Positions 17,655-28,000 of a DNA stretch of 58,814 nt are shown here, piece by piece. The stretch lies in NCBI GenBank assembly GCA_002305165.1, contig DBQI01000053.1:1-58814 (forward strand), given 5' to 3'. The stretch comes from Armatimonadetes bacterium UBA1398 (GTDB taxonomy: Bacteria > Armatimonadota > Zipacnadia > UBA1398). The translations under genes and the position numbers were made by a program. A model generated the notes under the pieces. The model was given only the letters and a program-made list of their open reading frames with translations, made no database searches and was not told the DNA's origin. Each line of letters begins with the position of its first letter. Position 1 is the stretch's first letter.

Positions 17655-20366
17655 CTATACCAGGTCGATCCCCTGAGCCTTGAGCTCCCGCCAGATGGTT
17701 GTGAGCACCTGGTTCATGACCTCCTGCCTCGCCTCGATGCGGTCGGTCCACATCTGCAGTTGGAAGCTCAGAGAGGCTGCGGCAAGCCTGGACATCCACA
17801 CCTCGGGCGGCGGATCGCCGAGCACGGCGGGGTGGGAGCGTGCCGCGATCTGCAGGATCTCGGTGACTTGGTCTGGGTCAGCCTGCGGATCGACCTGCAC
17901 ATCCAGCGAAACGCGCAGGCGCCGGTCGAGCTGGTTTGCGCTGACCATCTGCTGCCCTACGAGGTTGCTGTTGGGGACGATCACCCGGAGGTTGTCCGGA
18001 GTGCGGAGGGTCGTGCAACGGATGTTGATCTCGACGATCGTGCCCTCGGCGGTCCCGATGGTCACGAAATCGCCGACGTTGATCGAACGGTCCAAGAGAA
18101 TGATCAGGCCGCTGATGAAGTTCCGGGCGATGTCCTGGCTCCCGAAGCCGATGGCGACGCCGGCCACGCTCGCGAAGACCGTGAGGACGCTCAGGCCCAG
18201 CCCCGCGGCGAGCACGCCGCCCAGGATGCCGCCCGCCACAAGGAGGTAGTACGTCAAGGTGGCGGCGGCGAAGCGTGCCCCCTCGCTGATCCGCCCCCCA
18301 AAGGTCTGACGCTCGATCCAACCACGCAACAACCTGCCGATGAGGATCACGACCACGGCGACGGCCACGCCCCGGGCCAGGCTGAATGCCGAGACACGGA
18401 CCCCCTGAACCGACAGGACGGGCGAGCTCAACCATGCGAGCGCCCGGTCGATGTGGTAGACGCGCAGGCCCCAGGCCCAGGCAACGGCGCATGCCGCAGC
18501 CATCCAAACGAGGATGATCGCCGCGGACATGAGCGGACTCCGGGCTGGGCGCTCCTCGCCGCCACGGGCCCCGTAGCCGCTCTTGATCCACTCGTCGAGC
18601 GTCAGGGCGAGCAGGATCGTGACGAAACTCAGGGAGAGAGCCGTCGCGAGGGCGCGGGCGAGGTTCATCCAGCCGAGCCAATGGGCGGCTGTAACGGAGA
18701 TCGCTAGGGCAATGGCGACCGGACGCGTGGCGCCCTCGCGTTGCACGATCGCCTGCCAGTAGGGGACGGGCCAGCCTCCTACCGCGGCGAGTGTCCCGGC
18801 GGGCCAGAGCCAGACGGTGACCATAGTGGCCAGTGCCGTCCCGAGGACGGCTTCGATCTGGGCGACGGCAAGCTCCGCAGGGTATCCCAATGCTCGAAGG
18901 GTCAGAATGAGGGGCAGGCACAAGGCCGTGACTGCCGCGATGCCCTGGAGCCAGCGGCGGGTCCAGAGTCGGGCGTCGCGATCGGGGCAGTCATCGGGCA
19001 CGGGGTAGCGGTGGAACAGGTCATGAAGGGTGAGGGCGGCCAGCGACAACAGCGCGGCGGTGGCGTAGAAACGGCCCGTGGCGGCCTGCAGGGCGAAGGC
19101 CTCGCACACGGCTCGAACGGCGGCCACGGCGGCCAGCCTACGAGCGATCAGGAGGGCGATCTCGGCGCCCGTGCTCGGGCTCCTCCCTGGACGGCGTCGG
19201 GCGAATGCGACGATGGCTAGCCCCAGGAGCCAGTCCAGGCCCGCGGCCAGGGCGACGATGCCGAGGGTCCAGGGCAGCCAGTAGGCCAGCACGTAGCTTC
19301 CTGGGCCTGGACGCCCGAAGGCCGCGGGGATGAGCTGTCTCAGGTCGTAGAGGGCCTGATCGGGTGGGCGATGGTAGACCCGTTCCGGTGACCGGTAGAG
19401 CAGAGCTCGTTCGGCTGCCGTGGCCACCACGTGCTGAATGGCCGCGATCGCCTCGGAGGCGGCCTCGGCGTTCGCGGCCGAGAGGGCCACCCCTCGAGAG
19501 AGCACATCCGCCAGGCGAGCAGCTAGCTGGGCGCGCTCCCGCACCTTGGCGAGGGCATTGCGCACGGTCGGATCGGATAACCGGGAGGCCAAGCGGGCCT
19601 CAGCCCGCGCGGCTAGGTCAGCGAACCCGGCTGCACGCTCCTGTGCGGCAAGTCGATCCTGCGAGAGGGCCTCGTAGAGCTCGTCGTAGCGCTTCTGCTC
19701 GCTCGCAAGCCGGGCGATCTCCTCGGTGGCCTGGCCGACGCTATACTCGCCGCGGACGACCCGCTGCGGGTACGCCCGGATCGTCCGTGCAAGGGCCGTC
19801 GCCTCCTGCTGGAGGCGCTGGAGCTCCAGCTCCGCCTCGGCCAGAGCCGTGCTTGCACTCGCTACTCCGAGCCGCGCCTCGCGAAGCAGCGTCTCCGCGA
19901 GGTTATCGGTGGCGCGACCAGGCTCCTCAGTAGGCGCCACCTCCGCGTCCAGGCGCTCGAGCATCTCAGCCAGCCGGTCTGGGGTGGCTAGGGCGGGGGG
20001 CAGAGGCACGTCGCTCCCGGCGTCCGCCTCAGCGGCGCCGTCGTCGTCCGCCGGGCCATCATCCTCGGGGACCAGGGGTCCTTCAGGCGCCTCGGCAGTC
20101 GGCGCCTCTGAACTACCGGCCTCGGCTGCACCACCCGTAAGCGGCGCCGGGAGCTGGCTGGGCTCCGCTGGATCCTGCGCAGGCTCGGGATCGGTCGCGG
20201 GGGCCACGGGAGCATCCGCAGGAGGCGCGGCCGGCTCCGGTGGGGCAGAGGGCTGCTCAACCGGAGGGCTGCTGGGTGGGTCGGGCGGTGGTGCTTCGTC
20301 TTGAGCGAGGGCTGGCAGGCACGCCCAGAGGGCCAGGCAAAGGGCGATCATCCAACGTGGCGGCAA
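17655..20366 (-). CDS. Large mechanosensitive channel, MscS family
   Basis: About 903 residues. N-terminal signal peptide (MIALCLALWACLPALAQ), a long Pro/Ala/Glu-rich periplasmic linker, a coiled-coil region rich in Ala, Glu and Arg, then several membrane helices. The C-terminal MscS core is clear: pore-lining VAGVAIGFGSQDIARNFISG, then the beta domain (RSINVGDFVTIG, IRCTTLRTPDN, VIVPNSNLVGQ). It resembles the large MscK/MscM-like forms and should open on membrane stretch. The start is probably TTG at 20366 (CGGAGG, 9-base spacer), with ATG at 20351 as alternative; a longer in-frame extension to 20465 lacks a ribosome site. Divergent from the tricorn-like gene. Confidence 0.87.
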   Translation of the reverse strand: MPPRWMIALCLALWACLPALAQDEAPPPDPPSSPPVEQPSAPPEPAAPPADAPVAPATDPEPAQDPAEPSQLPAPLTGGAAEAGSSEAPTAEAPEGPLVPEDDGPADDDGAAEADAGSDVPLPPALATPDRLAEMLERLDAEVAPTEEPGRATDNLAETLLREARLGVASASTALAEAELELQRLQQEATALARTIRAYPQRVVRGEYSVGQATEEIARLASEQKRYDELYEALSQDRLAAQERAAGFADLAARAEARLASRLSDPTVRNALAKVRERAQLAARLADVLSRGVALSAANAEAASEAIAAIQHVVATAAERALLYRSPERVYHRPPDQALYDLRQLIPAAFGRPGPGSYVLAYWLPWTLGIVALAAGLDWLLGLAIVAFARRRPGRSPSTGAEIALLIARRLAAVAAVRAVCEAFALQAATGRFYATAALLSLAALTLHDLFHRYPVPDDCPDRDARLWTRRWLQGIAAVTALCLPLILTLRALGYPAELAVAQIEAVLGTALATMVTVWLWPAGTLAAVGGWPVPYWQAIVQREGATRPVAIALAISVTAAHWLGWMNLARALATALSLSFVTILLALTLDEWIKSGYGARGGEERPARSPLMSAAIILVWMAAACAVAWAWGLRVYHIDRALAWLSSPVLSVQGVRVSAFSLARGVAVAVVVILIGRLLRGWIERQTFGGRISEGARFAAATLTYYLLVAGGILGGVLAAGLGLSVLTVFASVAGVAIGFGSQDIARNFISGLIILLDRSINVGDFVTIGTAEGTIVEINIRCTTLRTPDNLRVIVPNSNLVGQQMVSANQLDRRLRVSLDVQVDPQADPDQVTEILQIAARSHPAVLGDPPPEVWMSRLAAASLSFQLQMWTDRIEARQEVMNQVLTTIWRELKAQGIDLV

Positions 20367-20500
20367 GCTCGTCCACCTCCGGTAGGCGACGCGTCCGGTA
20401 GCCCCGTATGTTACCATCCCGCCGTTCGCTCTGCATGGCGACCGCCCGCCACGCGACGGGCCCATGCGGTCGATGGCGGTGACTCGAAGGGAACGATGAC

Positions 20501-23500
20501 ATGGTTCGGACTCGACTCTGGCTTCTCACACCCATGGCTCTGGCTATCATGGCAAGCGCCCCATCGGCCCAGGGTACCCTCCTGCTCAGGGATCCAGGCA
20601 TCGGGCCCGACTCGGTGGCCTTCGTCTATGCCGGGGATATCTGGCTCGCGCCGCTCAGTGGGGGAGAGGCCCGCCGGCTCACGAGCGCCGCGGGGGATGA
20701 GTGGTCGCCACGCATCTCGCCTGACGGAGAGTGGGTCGCCTTCTCGGGCCAGTACGACGGGAATACCGATGTGTACGTGGTGCCTATCTCGGGCGGGGAG
20801 CCGAGACGGCTGACATACCATCCCTCGGGCGACGGCGTCAGAGGCTGGACACCCGACGGCAGTCGCATCCTCTTCGCGTCGGCGCGGGACGGGGCCGATC
20901 CCTATCCGACTACCCGACTGTGGACGATTGCCCCGAACGCGGAGGTAGACGAGCCCCTCCCGATGATGCGGGCCCACACGGGCTCTTTCTCGCCCCGCCG
21001 TGACCGGATGGCCTACTGCCCGTTCTCGGACGCCATCGGCTCCTGGCGAGGGTACCGGGGCGGGCGGACGTCACTCATATGGATCATCGACATGGAGGAC
21101 TACTCCGTGGAGATGATCCCGCGGGACAACAGCAACGATCTGAACCCGATGTGGATCGGTGAGGACATCTACTTCCTCTCAGATCGCGCAGGGACGATGA
21201 ACCTGTTCCGGTACAGCCCAGACGGAGCGATCGAGCAACTCACCCACTTCCGGGACTATGACATCAAGTCCGCGAGCGCCAGCAAGGACGCCATCGTCTT
21301 CGAGCAGGCGGGCGCTCTCCACGTGTATGACATCGCCGAAGGCAGCCAGCGTCGGCTCGAGATCGACGTTCGAGTGGACCGGGGCGACACACGGCCACGG
21401 TGGGAGAACGCGGCCTCCATGATCCGCTCCTATGAGATCTCCCCCAAGGGCGCCAGGGCGCTCTTCGAGGCGCGGGGCGACATCTTCACCGTGCCTGGCA
21501 AGAAGGGCGATGTCAGGAACCTCACCGAGAGCACGGGGGTCCATGACCGGCTTCCCACCTGGTCGCCCGACGGTCGGATGATCGCCTGGTTCTCGGATGA
21601 GGGGGGCGAGTACCACATCAAGATCGGCGAGCAGACGGGACTGGAGAAGCCGCGCCAGATCAACCTGCCCGAACCCTCCTTCTATAACTCGCCGCAGTGG
21701 TCGCCAGACTCGAAGACGCTTCTCTACGAGGACTGCCACCGGCGCATATGGACGCTCGACGTGGAGTCCGAGGAAGCCACCATCGTTCACTTCGCCCCCT
21801 ATGGGCTCACGAGCGGCGGTGTCTGGTCGCCGGACTCCAAGTGGATAGCCTACGGGGAGAACGGCCCCAATGGGCTCTCCTCGGTATCGCTCTACAGCAC
21901 GGAGACGCTGACGAGCACGGTCATCACCGATGGATTGGCGGCGGCGGTCAGCCCCGCCTTCGATCGGAACGGGAAGTACCTCTACCTGATGGCCAGCACC
22001 GATTACGGTATGCACGCCAATGCCGGAATGGATATGAGCTCTTACGAGCGATCCATCAGCTACCAACCCTACATCGTACTGCTCAGCGACGAGGAGCCAT
22101 CCCCGTGGCTGCTGGAGAGCGACGAGGAGGAGATCGAGGAGCCGGAAGCATCGGAGGAACCCGGCGAGCCTTCCGAGGAGCCGAGCGGGGAGAACGGCGA
22201 CGAAACATCGGGGGAAGCCGAGGAGGCCGAGGCAACAGCGGAAGAGCCTGCCGGGGAGCAGGGCGAGGGTGCTGAGGAATCACCGACCGATGAGGAGGAC
22301 GAGGATCTCATCGATGTCGACCTCGAGGGTATCAACCAGCGTATCCTGCCCATGCGCATCCCTGGCGACCGCGACGTGGACTGGATGATGCAGGGACCCG
22401 CAGAGGGCACGGTGTTCTACTTCGCGGGCGGCGCCCTCAAGAAGTTCACCGTCGAGAGCGCGGAGTCGTCGACGGTGCTCGAAGGCGCCGACAACGTTGC
22501 CCTGTGCGCCGACGGCAGCAAACTGCTCTATAGCAGCGGTGGCTCGTGGTACATTGCCGACGCCAAGGGACGCATCAATGCCGGCGACGGGCGCTTGGAT
22601 CTGGGAGGCATGACGGTCCAGATCGATCCCCGAGCCGAGTGGAGCCAGATGTACGGCGAGGCGTGGCGCATCCTCCGGGAGTTCTTCTACGACCCGACGA
22701 TGCACGGCGAAGACTGGCCCGCGATGTATGAGAAGTACCGGCACTTCGTCGAGCATGTGGCGAATCGCGGCGACCTCACCTACCTCTTCCAGTTGCTCCA
22801 GGGAGAGCTCGTGGTCGGCCACGCCTACCAGGGCGGCGGCGACTACTTCGAAGGGCCTCCCTCGGTTTCCGTTGGTATGCTCGGGGCCGACTACTCCATC
22901 GAGGACGGCCGGTACCGCATCAAGCGGATCTACACGGGTGAGAGCTGGACGCCCTCGATGATGGGTCCTCTCGCCGCGCCCGGAGTGAAGGCGGACGAGG
23001 GCGACTACATCATCGCCATCGAGGGTCAGCAACTGCGAGGCTCCGACAGCATCTACCGCGCCCTGGAGAACAAGGTGGGGCGCCAAGTGAGGCTCGAGCT
23101 GAGCAAGACCCCCGACGGCGCCGAGAGCTGGACCGAGGTCGTATCTCCGACCAGCTTCGGCGACGAGTTCGGACTGCGCAATCGCGCCTGGATCGAGGGG
23201 AACCGGCGTCGCGTCGAGGAGGTCTCCGGTGGACGCATCGGCTACGTCTGGGTTCCTGACACCGGTGGGGGCGGCTACAGCGCCTTCAACCGCTATTACT
23301 TCGCCCAACAGGACCGGGACGGGATGATCATCGATGAGCGCTATAACGGAGGCGGGCACATCGCGGACCATATCGTCGACATCCTGGCGCGCGAAGTGCG
23401 TGGGTACTTCGTCGGACGTGACGGGCCGCCCACGATGACGCCCAACGCAGGGGTTCTCGGTCCGAAGGTCATGATCATCGACCGTTTCGCCGGTTCGGGC

Positions 23501-23863
23501 GGCGACATGCTGCCCTTCATGTTCCGAGCCATGAAGATCGGCCCCCTGGTGGGCACTAGAACGTGGGGCGGACTCGTAGGCATAAGCGGGTATCCGCCGC
23601 TCATCGACGGGGGCTCCATAACGGCGCCCTCCTTCGCCTTCTTCAACGCCGACGGCGAGTGGGACGTGGAGAATGTGGGCGTCGCCCCTGACATCGAGGT
23701 CGAGCAGTGGCCTGCCGAGGTCATCGCGGGAGGCGATCCGCAGCTGGAGGCGGCCGTGGCGGAGTGCCTGCGGCTACTGGAGGAGAACCCACCGGTGAGG
23801 CGCGAGCGGCCCGCGCCCGCCAACCGGACCGAGTGGAAGCGGACTCAACCGCCTCTGCCCTAG
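20501..23863 (+). CDS. Secreted tricorn-type serine protease (S41 family)
   Basis: 1120 residues with signal peptide (cleavage near SAQG). Two beta-propeller regions of WD/TolB-like repeats (GDEWSPRISPDGEWVAFSG, RLPTWSPDGRMIAWFSDEGG) at about 30-520. Then comes a very acidic low-complexity stretch at about 530-605, a second part with the core domain, a PDZ-like domain and the S41 catalytic domain. Likely catalytic residues are H774 (VVGHAYQGG), S999 (AGSGGD) and E1057 (VENVG). Tricorn proteins degrade peptides; bacterial homologues are often extracytoplasmic. ATG at 20501 has AAGGGA eight bases upstream. Single gene, closed by a hairpin at 23898. Confidence 0.9.
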   Translation: MVRTRLWLLTPMALAIMASAPSAQGTLLLRDPGIGPDSVAFVYAGDIWLAPLSGGEARRLTSAAGDEWSPRISPDGEWVAFSGQYDGNTDVYVVPISGGEPRRLTYHPSGDGVRGWTPDGSRILFASARDGADPYPTTRLWTIAPNAEVDEPLPMMRAHTGSFSPRRDRMAYCPFSDAIGSWRGYRGGRTSLIWIIDMEDYSVEMIPRDNSNDLNPMWIGEDIYFLSDRAGTMNLFRYSPDGAIEQLTHFRDYDIKSASASKDAIVFEQAGALHVYDIAEGSQRRLEIDVRVDRGDTRPRWENAASMIRSYEISPKGARALFEARGDIFTVPGKKGDVRNLTESTGVHDRLPTWSPDGRMIAWFSDEGGEYHIKIGEQTGLEKPRQINLPEPSFYNSPQWSPDSKTLLYEDCHRRIWTLDVESEEATIVHFAPYGLTSGGVWSPDSKWIAYGENGPNGLSSVSLYSTETLTSTVITDGLAAAVSPAFDRNGKYLYLMASTDYGMHANAGMDMSSYERSISYQPYIVLLSDEEPSPWLLESDEEEIEEPEASEEPGEPSEEPSGENGDETSGEAEEAEATAEEPAGEQGEGAEESPTDEEDEDLIDVDLEGINQRILPMRIPGDRDVDWMMQGPAEGTVFYFAGGALKKFTVESAESSTVLEGADNVALCADGSKLLYSSGGSWYIADAKGRINAGDGRLDLGGMTVQIDPRAEWSQMYGEAWRILREFFYDPTMHGEDWPAMYEKYRHFVEHVANRGDLTYLFQLLQGELVVGHAYQGGGDYFEGPPSVSVGMLGADYSIEDGRYRIKRIYTGESWTPSMMGPLAAPGVKADEGDYIIAIEGQQLRGSDSIYRALENKVGRQVRLELSKTPDGAESWTEVVSPTSFGDEFGLRNRAWIEGNRRRVEEVSGGRIGYVWVPDTGGGGYSAFNRYYFAQQDRDGMIIDERYNGGGHIADHIVDILAREVRGYFVGRDGPPTMTPNAGVLGPKVMIIDRFAGSGGDMLPFMFRAMKIGPLVGTRTWGGLVGISGYPPLIDGGSITAPSFAFFNADGEWDVENVGVAPDIEVEQWPAEVIAGGDPQLEAAVAECLRLLEENPPVRRERPAPANRTEWKRTQPPLP

Positions 23864-23897
23864 GGCCAGGTGCTCGCGCGGCGAAGCCCGAATGATG

Positions 23898-23929
23898 TAT
23901 GGCCCGGCTCCCAGCAGAGCCGGGCCATA
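23898..23929 (+). terminator. Hairpin after the tricorn-like gene
   Basis: Perfect 13-base inverted repeat (23898-23910 and 23917-23929, 6-base loop), 34 bases after the stop. The stem is very GC-rich and followed only by a short T-run, so termination may be partial. It lies just before the ribosome site of the next gene and could also shape its leader. Confidence 0.6.
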
Positions 23930-23949
23930 TACGTTTGGAGGGCTTCCAC

Positions 23950-25020
23950 ATGCGCAAACGCGTCAAGGCGGGGCTGATCGGCTGCGGCGCTATCTCCCCG
24001 ACGCACCTCAGGGCATTCAAGGAGAACGACGTCGAGCTGGTCGCAACATGCGACATCATCGAGGAACGCGCCGCTCGTCGTGCCGAGGAGTACGGCGACC
24101 CGAACACCCGGGTCATCATCGACTACCACGATCTTCTGGCGATCGATGAGATCGAGTTGGTGAACGTCGCCACTCCGCCGGCCCTCCATGCCTCCATGTC
24201 CATCGATGCCATGCGCGCGGGCAAGCATGTCCTCTGCGAAAAGCCGTGCGTCACGAGCGTCGTCGAGGCCGAGGAGGTGCGGCGCGTGGCATCGGAGACG
24301 GGCCGCCTCATCGCCTTCCTCGGATCGCGCCTCCGCTACGGCATGCATGAGGTGGCTAAGCGCTTCATCGACGACGGCGACCTGGGAGACATCTACCGGG
24401 TCAACGTGAAGTACTACCGCCGCCGCGGTCGTCCCGGGATCGACATCCTGGAGGGTATCCACTGGTTCCACGACCGCTCGGTGGCCGGAGCCGGCGTGCT
24501 CATGGACATGGGCGTGTACTTCATGGACACAGTCATCTGGTTTACCGGAGCGCCGCCCATCACGGCGGTATCGGCTTCGGAGTTCCGAGGCTTCGATCAC
24601 AACCTCCCTCCCGACATCCCCTTCGACGTCGAGGAGCACGCGAACATCCTCGCGCGCACCGACGGCGACCTCACGTACACCTTCGACCTGGCCTGGATCT
24701 CCCACCACAAGCCGGTGCAGATCGTGGAGGTGCTGGGCACTAAGGGCGGGCTCGTCGTGCAGGACGGCGACCCACCCTTGACCTTCTACTGCGACAAGGG
24801 CGGGCCCTGGAACTGGATGAACACCACCACGGACGCCCGCCCCAGTGGCGATGGCATGGTGTGCGTGACGCGTGACTTCATCAAGGCCATGGCGGGCGAT
24901 GACCCCGGAGTGGGAAGCACTCCGCTCCAGGCGCTGCGCATCACCGAGTTGAGCGAAATGGCCATCCTGTCCGGCAAGATGCGCCGCGAAGTGGCCGTCG
25001 ACGAACTCCGTCGATACTGA
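23950..25020 (+). CDS. Gfo/Idh/MocA family oxidoreductase, cytoplasmic
   Basis: 356 residues from the ATG at 23950 (GGAGGG seven bases upstream). Rossmann motif GLIGCGAISPTH at residues 8-19; LCEKPCVTSV carries the family lysine; HDRSVAGAGVLMDMGVY is the substrate-side motif region. No signal peptide. It lies 26 bases before the GH38 gene, so it probably processes a sugar released by, or prepares a substrate for, the mannosidase (inference). Fourth member of this family in the window. Confidence 0.87.
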   Translation: MRKRVKAGLIGCGAISPTHLRAFKENDVELVATCDIIEERAARRAEEYGDPNTRVIIDYHDLLAIDEIELVNVATPPALHASMSIDAMRAGKHVLCEKPCVTSVVEAEEVRRVASETGRLIAFLGSRLRYGMHEVAKRFIDDGDLGDIYRVNVKYYRRRGRPGIDILEGIHWFHDRSVAGAGVLMDMGVYFMDTVIWFTGAPPITAVSASEFRGFDHNLPPDIPFDVEEHANILARTDGDLTYTFDLAWISHHKPVQIVEVLGTKGGLVVQDGDPPLTFYCDKGGPWNWMNTTTDARPSGDGMVCVTRDFIKAMAGDDPGVGSTPLQALRITELSEMAILSGKMRREVAVDELRRY

Positions 25021-25046
25021 TCCCAGTGAGGAGATGCTCTCCGACC

Positions 25047-28000
25047 ATGCTGACCGATCCCAAGGTGTTCCCCAAACTCAGGGGCATCCTCGCTCGCTAC
25101 ATGGAACTGCGCTACTACAAGGTGGCGGAGGTCGAGGCGGAGATGGTGCAAGTCACCGAGCACCACCGCTACGAGCCCTCGCAGCTGAAATGGAAGCCCG
25201 CTAAGCGCGGGACGAAGTGGGGCGACAGCGGCGTCACCGCGTGGTTCCGAGGTGATATCACGTTGCCGCCCGAGTGCGACAAACGCAAGGTGTTCATCCG
25301 CGCGAGCACTGGTGGCGAGTCGCTGTTCCTCGTGGATGGCCGTGCGAACGGCGTGTTCGACGGCAACCATCCCGTGGTCTGCCTGACGACGAAGGCCAGC
25401 CCGGGCACGACGTACCATCTGGCCTTCGAGGCCTACGCGGGCCACACGTTCCCCGGGACGCAGCCCTTCGACAACGGTCCGACGATCACGAAGAACTCCT
25501 GCGTCTTCGAGGGCATCGATGTCGTCCTAGAGCGGCGCGAGGTGACGGAGTTCTGCACAGAGCTGCTGATCCTTCTCCAACTCGCCCACACGCTGCCGGA
25601 GAACAGCCTGCGCCGTGGGCGGATCCAGGCAGCCCTGGCCAAGGTGTTCGCGGCGGTCGAGGCCATTCCGGACCCCGACTCCGAGTCCTGGCAGCCGGGG
25701 CTCCGAGCCGCGCGGCGCACCATGGGGCCACTGCTCAAACTCAGGAACAGCCCCACCACTCCGACGACGGGCATCATCGCGGCCAGTCACATTGACACGG
25801 CGTGGCTGTGGCCAGTGGCTGAGACCTGGAGGAAGTGCGCTCGCACCTTCTCCTCGGCCCTCAACCTCATGGAGCAGTACCCAGGGATGATCTGGCTGCA
25901 ACCGGCGCCCTGCCACGCGGAGGTCATGCGGCAGGAGTATCCCGAGCTCTTCGAGCGCATGAAGGCAGCCGTCAAGTCAGGGCGTTGGGAGCCGAACGGC
26001 GCCATGTGGGTCGAGCCCGACGCGAACATGCCCTCCGGCGAGGCCTTCGTACGGCAGGTCCTCGTAGCGCAGCGGTGGACCCGGCAGCACTTTGGCTATA
26101 CAGGCGACACCCTGTGGCTGCCCGATGTCTTCGGCTACTCAGCGGCCCTTCCCCAGATCCTGCAGCTCGGCCGCGTCGAGTTCTTCTGCACCACGAAGAT
26201 GGCGTGGAACGACACGACGCGCCATCCCTACGAGACCTTCCGCTGGAAGGGCATCGATGGCAGCACCGTCCTGACCAACCTCAATGTTCACAACTCCTGG
26301 CCCGATCCCCAACGCCTCATCGAGCAGTGGAACTGGATCCAGCACAAGGACGTGGATGACCGCGCGCTGCTCGCCTACGGCCACGGCGACGGTGGCGGCG
26401 GCCCCATGGCGGAGATGCTCGAGGTAGCCGGCAAGCTGGCGGACCTCGAGGGCTGTCCCCGCGCCCGACACACGACTCTGAGCGACTTCATGAAGGGTAT
26501 ACGCGACGAGTACGAGCGGATCCCCGAGTGGTCGGGCGAACTGTACCTGGAGCTGCACCGAGGCACTTTGACGTCCATAGCGGGCATCAAGAAGGGCAAC
26601 CGGACGGCCGAGATCGCCCTGCGTGAGGCAGAGTTCCTCTCCGTGCTGAGCCGGCTGCATGGTGGCGAGTACCCCTCGGAGCGGTTGCTCGACGCCTGGA
26701 AGCTCCTCCTGCTGAACCAGTTCCATGACATCCTGCCTGGTTCTTCCATCGCCCAGGTGAACGACGAGGCCATCGAGGACTTCGCCCGAGTGAGGGCGAT
26801 GGCGACCGATGCGGTGGACTCGGCGCTGCGTGGCTTGGCTGGCCCCGAGGGACAAGACGCGCTCGTTGTGGCGAACAGCCTGAGCTGGCCGCGTACAGGC
26901 GAGATCGCCCTCCGCGGTGTGCCCGAGGGGCTTGCGCCGTTGCTCGATGGCGCCGTGCATCAGACCGTTGAGGATGTCTCGGGCGATTCACTACTGCTCC
27001 TCGGCAACCTGACGCTGCAGCCGCTGGCCACCACGGTCGTACCGCTATCGGTGGCGCCGACCGCGCCAGCCCCCTCGTCGCCCTTCCGCGTAACGCGCAA
27101 CGGTGTCGAGACCCCCTTCGCTAAGGTGCGGCTGAACGCTCGCGGCGAGATCACGTCGCTGGTCGACAGGGCGACGGGTCGCGAGGTGATCGGCCGCGAG
27201 GGCGGCAACGTGCTCCTGCTTGGCGAGGACATCCCCGCCGCGTGGGACAACTGGGACATCGACGCCGACCAGGCGGCGAAGATGGAGGCAGTCGCCACAT
27301 TGGTGCGCCGCGAGGTGGTAGCGGAGGGCCCGTTGCAGCTGCGGCTACGCTCGACGTATAGCCTGACAGATTCCTCCACTATCACTCAGGACATGGTCTT
27401 CCACTCCACGAGCCCGCGTATCGACTTCGAGACGCGGGTCGACTGGCACGAGAAGCGGAAGCTCCTGAAGGCTGCGTTCGATCTGGAGGTGCTAGCCGAC
27501 TCGGCGCGGCACGAGATCCAGTACGGACACGTGGAGCGCCCCACCCACAGGAACCTTCCCCAGGACCGAGCCCGCTTCGAGGTGTGTGCCCACAAGTGGA
27601 CGGACCTATCGGAGAACGGCTTCGGCGTAGCTCTCCTGAACGACTGCAAGTACGGCGTTGCGGTCCACGGTTCGTGGGTAGGGTTCAGCCTCATCAAGTC
27701 CGGCGTCCATCCCGACGATCGTGGTGACGAGGGCGTCCACCTGTTCACCTACTCCCTATTGCCCCACGCGGGAGGGTTCACGGTGCCCTCGGTGGTTCGC
27801 CCGGCGTACGAGCTGAATGTGCCCGTGAGCTGGACACTGGCGGCCCAGGGGGCCTCGGCGACCGAAGCCCCGGTAACGCTAAGGTCCGACACCGCGATCA
27901 TCGAGACCCTCAAGTGGGCAGAGGATGGGGATGCCTTCATCGTGCGCCTCTACGATGCGGGCAAGACAGGCTCCAAAGTAAGGTTGAAGTTCGGCCTGCC

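Noticed and set aside
17313..18707. Long plus-strand open frame across the tRNAs and the MscS gene
   Set aside because: It runs antisense through three tRNAs and the MscS coding region and gives a low-complexity, histidine/aspartate-rich product; it is a GC-rich shadow.
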